Shown here in pieces: positions 58,050 to 64,000 of a DNA stretch of 64,000 bases. The stretch is from Schizophyllum amplum. Its lineage: Eukaryota > Basidiomycota > Agaricomycetes > Agaricales > Schizophyllaceae. Each line of letters opens with the position of its first letter. Positions within the stretch are counted from its first letter, which is position 1. The stretch lies in the NCBI GenBank assembly GCA_007026445.1, contig VDMD01000025.1, positions 248,001 to 312,000 of the forward strand, given 5' to 3'. The position numbers and the translations under genes were made by a program. The notes under the pieces are model-generated. The model did not search any database. It worked only from the letters and a program-made list of their open reading frames with translations, and had not been told where the DNA came from.

Positions 58050-59096
58050 TTACGGCTTGCGGAACTCGCACAGCACGGTGTAAATGGTATTGAACGCGGT
58101 GTAGATCTCCTCGCGGACCTGTCAACGTGTGAGTATGATCGACGGCGAGGGGGATGGTGAGCACGCACCTTGGCACCCGTCAAGACGATCTTGCCAGACA
58201 CGAAGATGAGCAGCACGACCTTGGGTTTGATCATGCGGTAGATCAGGCCAGGGAACAGCTGCGCAGACATAAGCATGTGCAACAACCATCAACAAACACG
58301 CGTACCTCGGGTTCGTAGCTGCTGAACTGTCCGTGCGAGTACGCGAGCCCCTCCAGGCGGATGGGGAAGCGGACGTCACAGCTGCCGACGATGTTCTGGA
58401 TCTTGAACTCCGAGAACTTGGCGTCGAAGCCGAGCTTCTGCACGATGCGCGCGTATTTGCGGCTCGCGAGACGCGAGTCGTCCTCGCTCTTCGCGCCGGT
58501 GACGACCATCTTGCCAGATGCAAAGATGAGGGCAGTGGTCTTCGGGTCACGGATGCGCATGATGACCGCGGCGAAACGCTGGTGGTAGAACGCGTAGGCA
58601 CAACCCACGACGCTCATAAGCATGAAAGGTCACTAACCTTGGGGTTGTACTCGGCGTTGCGGGCATGCAGGGCAATCGTCTTGAGGTCGAGGCGACAGTC
58701 GAGGTTGACGGTCGCGACAATGTTTTGCAGGGTGGGGACGATGCCCTCGACGGCGGTGATATGTTGTTGTTCGAGGGTGAGGGGTGCTGGGGTTGCGGGC
58801 ACGGGGGATGATGGCCCTGCGATGGCGTTGGCTGGCGGCGACGCCGGCTTAGAGGGCGCGGTGAGCTGCTGGGGCTGGACGAAGCCCTGGGACGGCTGGG
58901 TCTGCCGAGACGAGCCGGGGAGCGCGAGGCCAGTGCTCTGTTGGGCCAAGTACGGGTTCGACGACGACCCGGGGAACGCTAGGCTCTGCTGCACGGCCTG
59001 CTGTTGGGCGAGAAGCTGCTGCTGATATTGCTGCTGCTGGGCGGCAGTGATCTGCGGGCGCTGGCCGAAGTTGATCTGGCGAGTAGGCAAAGACAT
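58050..59096 (-). CDS. SPT15: TATA-binding protein (TBP)
   Basis: General transcription factor, core of TFIID/SAGA-linked initiation. Four exons (59096-58638, 58578-58306, 58258-58169, 58118-58050) total 297 codons. The N-terminal 110 residues are Gln-rich then Ser/Pro-rich ([17 protein letters not shown]). The conserved saddle has both direct repeats: [59 protein letters not shown] and, in the second, [40 protein letters not shown], and the terminus TVLCEFRKP. All DNA-contact phenylalanines of the family appear kept. TATATAA lies about 75 bases upstream at 59176-59170, so the TBP gene itself has a TATA promoter. Confidence 0.96.
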
Positions 59097-59169
59097 TTTT
59101 TTAAAATTGCAGGTGTGCGGACCGTGGGAACCGGGAAAGTAAGAGGGCAAGTTGGGAAGAGCGCCCCTC

Positions 59170-59177
59170 CTTATATA
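59170..59177 (-). promoter_or_regulatory. TATA box of the TBP gene
   Basis: GTATATAA on the minus strand about 75 bases before the TBP ATG. Position and sequence fit a core promoter. Confidence 0.5.
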
Positions 59178-59199
59178 CCCAGATCCATTTCAAATTGTG

Positions 59200-59688
59200 T
59201 CACGCTTTACGTAAGCTTCTTAGGGTTTCCTTTGTTCCGTGTCCACACGATACCCGATGGTCCGTGCTGATGTGGGGAACAAGGGGGCACAAAGGCGCCC
59301 CGCTCCATTCGAGCTCGGCGTCGTTGGGCGCGATGGGCACGATGAACTCAATGGTCTTACGAACGATCACCTGAAGAAAGGCGTGGACATGGCTGGCAGA
59401 CGATTCTGAAGCAGTGGGGTGCACGGCAGCCAACAGGGGCCCTGACAACGAGTATCAGGGTGGTCACTGTCTGCAGTCGGAGGGTACGCACCTTGCCCAT
59501 CACAGCGCTCATCGCTCGCTGTGTCCGCCGTTGCACTCTGCGAGCTCCTCGACGCATCCCACCATACTCACAGTGGGGATGGAGAGAGATGGAGAAGGAA
59601 GCGAGCGTGACATGCAGTGCCCTGAAGTTCCTATAATGGCCGTGTTGAGCCCGGAAGCGAACTCCGGGCCGGTGACTCGTTGGCTCAT
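59200..59688 (-). CDS. Possible small uncharacterised protein
   Basis: A three-exon model (59688-59572, 59518-59492, 59370-59200) uses GTGAGT and GTGCGT donors with good acceptors and totals 105 codons: MSQRVTGPEFASGLNTAIIG at the start, RAMSAVMGK across exon 2, VIVRKTIEFIVPIAPNDAEL in exon 3. No known domain. The neat frame closure is the only support, and the segment is directly upstream of TBP on the same strand, so it could instead be a TBP leader region. Confidence 0.3.
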
Positions 59689-59959
59689 CGTCGAGACTGA
59701 CAATGGCGAGGGTGTGCGAGTTGCGAGCGTCAGTAAAGAGCATTGGAAGATGAAGATAGAGATAGCTGGCGGAGGCTCCGAGGCTGCAGGTATAAGCAAG
59801 TAGCTAAAAAGGACACCGAGGCCGCGCACGTTTTGGCGCCTAGACAGGGCGGTGACTGCGGGGCGCAGCTTGATTGCCATAAATGCTGGTAACTTAGTAA
59901 ACAAAACCGAAGCTGTGAACAGAAATATATCCTTTCATCTACTTACTCCCGAACGCCCA

Positions 59960-59974
59960 ATGACGACCAGATGA
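59960..59974 (+). promoter_or_regulatory. Upstream ORF overlapping the GT15 start by ATGA
   Basis: ATG ACG ACC AGA TGA: the stop of this 4-codon frame overlaps the main ATG at 59971. Such a 1-base-shifted overlap could couple or limit initiation of the main frame. Only the sequence arrangement is seen. Confidence 0.5.
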
Positions 59975-62097
59975 AGAGTGCCCTCACCGCCGCCCGCAAC
60001 CTCCAGAAGCGCTACGTCGCTGCCGGCGCCGCGCTTTTTGTCGTGGTGCGCATATCAACCAAGTCTTTCTGACCATCCATCGCTGACCCGCGCCCATGTC
60101 TATTACCCCGCAGCTTACCGCCCATCTCCTCCTCACGCTCACCAACTACAAGTACCGCACGTTCGCCGCGAGCTTCGGGCTCTCGCCAGACGGCCTCTTC
60201 CTCCAGCATGTCCTTTACGAACAGCCAGCAACCCTGTACAACGACTTCGCCCCGGACGACGCGCGCGCGAACGCAACCTTTGTCGTCCTCGCACGCAATT
60301 CCGAGGTAAAGGGGGTGGAGCAGAGCATCCGCGACCTCGAAGCGCGCTTCAACGCGCAGTACCAGTACCCATATGTGTTTCTGAACGACGAGGAGTTTAC
60401 AGACGCGTTCAAGGGGTGCGTGCTGTGTTCCCCACTGAACGGCTGTTGCTCATGGAATCACAGGCGTGTCTTGGCGCTCACGAGCGCACCGGTCGAGTTT
60501 GGGTTGATCCCTGCCGAGCACTGGAACCAGCCCGGATGGATAGACGAGGGCCGCGCGCTGGCATCGCGCAAGAAGATGCAGAAGGACGGAGTCATGTATG
60601 GTGGTGCGTCGCGTGCAGTGTCTCACTCCATTCACTGACTCCTCCACCAGGTAGCCTATCGTACGCGCGCCGTCTCCCATCATGTCCTTCCCCTCGCTAA
60701 CCCACCATAGCTACCGCAACATGTGCCGCTTCAACTCTGGCGTGCGTCTTCGCACATCTTACCTCCGCTTCCTCCACTCACAATCCTCCAGTTCTTTTAC
60801 CGTCACCCCCTCATGCTTAAGTATCGCTACTACTGGCGTATAGAGTGCGTCTGTTATCGCACTTTCCCCCGCACCCCGCGCTGACTATCCCCGCTTGCGC
60901 TTCCCTTTCTTTTATCACTTATCTAAATGGCTATCTCGGCGCTTTTGTTCGTTCATTTCGGCACTCGTGTTCACTCATTCGGCGCTCGTGTTCGCTCATT
61001 CGGTGCTCGTGTTCGTTTATCTCGGCGCTTCCGTGATGACATAGGCCAGAAGTACACTTCCACTGCGACATCAACTTCGACCCATTCCTGTTCATGCAGC
61101 AGAACAAGAAGGTGTATGGTGAGTATCAGGACAGTTTCACGTTCGATTCAAGTTGCTCACTCCTACCCAGGGTTCACGATGTCCGTGTACGAGATTGCGG
61201 AAACAATCTCTTCGCTTTGGTCAACAGTGTCCGCCTTTGTAGAGGCGCATCCTGGTGAGTACCACGCTCTCAACGCAGAAGAACCTGTTGACTGACCATA
61301 CCCTTTCCCAACCCTACCGCTACCCTCCCTCAACCTTATCCTGTTCCTCAACTCAACCTACCCGCCCCCAGCCTACCTCGCCGCCGCCAACTCCCTCGAC
61401 TTCGTCTCCTCTGACCGCGGCGCTACGTACAACCTCTGCCACTTCTGGTCCAACTTTGAGATCGGCGACATGGAGTGGTATCGGGGGGAGGCATACTCCA
61501 AATTCTTTGACTATCTGGATCGGGCGGGCGGGTTCTATTATGAGGTGAGTGGATATGATCTCCTCTTCACGCGCTTGTGTTACATACATGCATCCATACA
61601 TTCGCGTGCACTCATCCAATCTTCTCGTGCACCCTTCCAATCTTCGCATACACCCATCCATACCTTCACCCACCCATACTGACACCCTTCACAGCGCTGG
61701 GGCGACGCACCCGTGCACAGCCTTGCCGTCGCGCTCTTCCTCAACACGTCGCAGGTGCACTTCTTCGACCCGATCGGGTACCAGCACGACGGGTGGTCGC
61801 ACTGCCCGCTCAACCACGACCTGTGGGAGCAGGGCTCGTGCTCGTGTCGGTGGAGGGGGGAGTTTGGTGAGTGGTTGTTTGGATGCTGTGCCGTATGGAT
61901 ACCATGGCGATCGGTTGTTTGGCTGGTGACTGGCTATCGTTTGCTGGCGACTGGCTGTTGTTGGATGGCGACCGGTTGTCTGGACGGTTGGGACGTTGAA
62001 CGTGATGCTGACCACGAATGTAGATTACCAACCGCAGTCCTGCAAGGCGCGCTGGGATCAGTTGAAGCTCGCCACGATTAATGGGACCATGACCTAA
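59971..62097 (+). CDS. GT15 alpha-1,2-mannosyltransferase (KRE2/MNT1 family), copy 2
   Basis: Second KRE2-type Golgi mannosyltransferase; 11 exons total 396 codons. MKSALTAARNLQKRYVAAGA with a short hydrophobic anchor (AAGAALFVVLTAHLLLTL) precedes the core: ANATFVVLARNSEV, YQYPYVFLNDEEFTDAFK, EFGLIPAEHWNQPGW, SLSYRNMCRFNSGFFYRHPL, YYWRIEPEVHFHCDINFDPF, HFWSNFEIGDMEWYRGEAY, YYERWGDAPVHSLAVALFL, FFDPIGYQHDGW. Exon 4 is 10 bases (60651-60660), as in copy 1. Introns 6, 9 and 10 (about 200, 150 and 157 bases) are three times longer than in copy 1 and carry tandem repeats. A 4-codon upstream ORF at 59960-59974 overlaps the start codon. No frame damage. Confidence 0.93.
60925..61035. repeat. Minisatellite inside an intron of GT15 copy 2
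   Basis: Roughly five degenerate copies of an approximately 20-base unit built on TTCGGCGCTCGTGTTCGCTC. The array lies wholly in intron 6 (60845-61044). Two further introns of the gene show similar short repeats. Confidence 0.6.
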
Positions 62098-62973
62098 AGC
62101 CGGTCAAAATCCTTGGCTGTTTGTCTCGCTCGGCCACCGGTGCCCCATTGGCTTTACACGGCCATCCCATCGATATACGGATGCCGTTTTGTGTCGGTTG
62201 CATCATCAGGTCATGCCCATCCATTCCCGTCAACCACGGATGTCTATCCTCTTCATGATCAACATTCGTAGCATCCGTGCGCCGTTCTAAGCATCGATAC
62301 TTGTCCAGCTCGTCGATACCGGCCCATCCCCTCCCACCCCAAGTACCTGCCTTCGTGCCTGCAGCTCTAGCAGGTGCAGGCCTGCCGCGTAAAATTCGCC
62401 AATACTCGACTACATTAGATCATGTACATAGTCCAGCACGTATCCGGATTGTCCGTAACTTATCCTCGCAAGCACTTATATTATGTACGATACCTCAATC
62501 AGATTCATTGCAATCCACGCACTGCCGGTTTGTGAAGTGGCGCTTTAGACGCTACAGGCTTGACGTGGCGGTCCTTCGGGGTGCTCATCCGCTTTCTTCT
62601 GCTTCCCAAGGTTCTTACTTACGGCGCTGTCCATAAATTACCTAGCAATAATATTAGGTAGGTCAAGAAATGGTAGTTTGTACATCAGGGCCTCTAGAGG
62701 ATAGCGGGTGAGAACGGATGGCGCGATCCCATATACAATGCCCATCGCCGCCCTGTCCCGCAGCGTCAAGAATTCCGTATCCCAAGCCCAATTCCCCATC
62801 CGCCCCGCGCTACGTCGTAGCCTCCCCGGCGCGGGGGTCTCCATCATTTGAATAACGACGTCCCTAGCCCAACACAACAAGTCAGCACACGGCCATTTCA
62901 AAAACTGCTTGCCAGAGCCCACCACCGTGCCCAGCTCACCTTTTGCGCAGATCAGGAGGAGGGGGTCGGCGCG
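62098..62973. other. Intergenic region with one unassigned minus-strand frame
   Basis: A 95-codon minus-strand frame (62925-62638) has no domain and may be the bZIP 3' untranslated region. A CA/TG-poor AT stretch sits at 62395-62480. No RNA gene was recognised. Confidence 0.35.
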
Positions 62974-63504
62974 CTACGCGCGGAAGGCGGGCGGGGGAGG
63001 CGGGTAGCCGGGGGGCATCTTGTACGTGGAGTGCGGCGGGGGGCCCGGGGGAGGGGGGTACTGGCCCGCGAGCTGGATGCCCCCCGGCGCGCCGTTCATC
63101 GCCCACGGGGCGGGGTCCATGATGCGTTGAAGATGCGGGGGCGGCGGGGGCGGCTGGGGGGCGAGTCCCAGCGCCATGGAGGGGGGCGAGAGCGACGATG
63201 CGCGCTGTTCTGCGCCGGGGGCGGGGGCGATCTGCGGCTGGCCCTGCCCCTCCGCCTGCTCGGAGCCCTGGCGCGGCTTCGGGGGGTTCTTGCCCGTGGG
63301 GCCCGAGCCGAGCGGGGGGCGATAGGCGGGGGGCAGGTTGAGCGCGCGGCGGAGCGCGTTGTTCTCCTCCTCGAGTTCGGTCATGCGGGCTTCGAGCTCC
63401 TGCAGGTGCGCGGCGCGGCGGGCGCGGAAGGCGCGCTGGGCGTCGCGCGCCCGGTTCGGCGGCAGGTTGTCGTTGCGCTTGCGGCCTCGCTTGGCTGTCG
63501 ACAT
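62974..63504 (-). CDS. bZIP transcription factor (Yap/Pap1-like basic region)
   Basis: 177-codon single exon from the ATG at 63504; the frame is open a little further upstream but without ATG. MSTAKRGRKRN leads into the basic region NRARDAQRAFRARRAAHLQE, whose NxxxAQRAFRxR pattern is that of fungal Yap1/Pap1-type bZIPs that bind TTAC-type sites. Heptad leucines follow (LEARMTELEEENNALRRAL). The rest is Pro/Gly/Gln-rich, likely disordered, ending PPPPPAFRA. No Cys-rich redox domains are visible, so oxidative sensing like Yap1 is not supported. An out-of-frame upstream ATG at about 63531 overlaps the start and might dampen translation. Confidence 0.85.
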   Translation of the reverse strand: MSTAKRGRKRNDNLPPNRARDAQRAFRARRAAHLQELEARMTELEEENNALRRALNLPPAYRPPLGSGPTGKNPPKPRQGSEQAEGQGQPQIAPAPGAEQRASSLSPPSMALGLAPQPPPPPPHLQRIMDPAPWAMNGAPGGIQLAGQYPPPPGPPPHSTYKMPPGYPPPPPAFRA

Positions 63505-63688
63505 CGGCTGAATAGGAGCGGCAGAGCCATCGCTCAACGCCGCCACCGTTTTCCGCAGTTTGTGGCGTCCTTGTCACGTCACACTCGGCCACCAGAGTCC
63601 CCCCTGAACTTGTGGTTCAAGTTGTACGGAAACGCTACTTGAAGCTTGAAGCTTGATACATGGTATGGTACAGAGTGGTAAATAACGT

Positions 63689-63991
63689 TCATCGTCCGAC
63701 ATTGCAAACCTCAGTCTTCTCAATCAGCTCATCCACGATGGGATCTATCGCGTCTGTCGCAAGGTAATGCGCCTTGTCCATCGCCTACGAGCACTGTCAG
63801 CCTGCACCCTTACTCGGAAACCCTCTCACCATCAGCTCCAACGTATGCGCCTCCGTCAGCGCAAACTGGTCTATGACAGCCCACCCGTGCGCGCGCACCA
63901 GGCTCGCAGAAACGGCGGAAAGGAAACCCTGCCTCGTACTTGTCCTCTTGTCATTGAACTTGCGCGGGTGCTCGTCCCGGCGAGGCGCCAT
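63689..63991 (-). CDS. Small conserved-looking protein, uncharacterised
   Basis: Two exons (63991-63830 and 63784-63689) total 86 codons. MAPRRDEHPRKFNDKRTSTR is basic; a helical middle follows (SAVSASLVRAHGWAVIDQFA), then LELMAMDKAHYLATDAIDPI and the end EKTEVCNVGR. No domain recognised and no signal peptide. It reads as a complete gene despite being at the window edge. Confidence 0.5.
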
Positions 63992-64000
63992 GGCCGGGGT

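Noticed and set aside
59357..59904. Full-length reading of the long 59.4-59.9 kb minus-strand frames as one gene
   Set aside because: Only the sub-model 59688-59200 closes with consensus splice sites; the rest has no support.
62638..62925. 95-codon minus-strand frame after the bZIP gene
   Set aside because: No domain, no promoter or splice support; more likely 3' untranslated region or chance.
1..64000. CRISPR arrays, bacterial operons, phage or viral genes
   Set aside because: None seen; intron-rich eukaryotic genes throughout and no regularly spaced repeats of that type.

Overview
The window is nuclear DNA of a filamentous basidiomycete, most likely an Agaricomycete of the Polyporales type. 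The evidence is gene density of about one gene per 2 kb, many 45-60 nt introns with GTRNGT donors and CTRAY-type branch points, secreted carbohydrate-active and multicopper enzymes, a lineage-expanded F-box family, and single-copy eukaryotic genes (Vps1 dynamin, SCAP, PDX1, TBP) whose best-fitting family members are basidiomycete. Clade placement is inference from protein style, not from a search.

Layout. 0.1-9.4 kb: a LOG-family nucleotide hydrolase, a very long serine/alanine-repeat membrane protein, and an F-box/LRR protein. 9.9-22.4 kb: housekeeping and metabolism, with a signal-peptide ureohydrolase, the Vps1-type dynamin, a small uncharacterised protein, a classical SDR, the sterol-sensing SREBP partner SCAP, and the pyruvate dehydrogenase protein X (PDX1). 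23-31 kb: an F-box gene, then a second PDX1-like gene that has lost its lipoyl-lysine, then two tandem F-box paralogues. 31.4-38.8 kb: an ascorbate-oxidase-type multicopper oxidase, a protein-kinase-like gene and a further F-box gene. 39-45.4 kb: a repeat-rich interval and a third F-box paralogue split by a 1.1-kb DNA transposon with a clean 9-bp target duplication. 45.4-62.1 kb: an SDR, an F-box gene, and a glycan-oriented block (two GT15 mannosyltransferases with identical 11-exon structure, a GH29 fucosidase, a GH88 unsaturated glucuronyl hydrolase) with TBP inside it. 62.9-64 kb: a bZIP factor and a small protein.

Most exon models were checked by summing exon lengths. Genes from 25 kb to the right edge mostly add up to intact reading frames. 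Most genes between 0 and 24.4 kb need one to four missing single bases to be read, including the conserved dynamin. That asymmetry looks more like consensus deletion errors at one end of a contig than biology, but it must be excluded before any gene there is called a pseudogene.

The most interesting items are the transposon-split F-box gene, the lysine-less PDX1 paralogue, the conserved 9-10 nt micro-exons in the GT15 and GH29 genes, and the GT15/GH29/GH88 neighbourhood. No CRISPR, operon-like or clearly new multi-gene system was seen.
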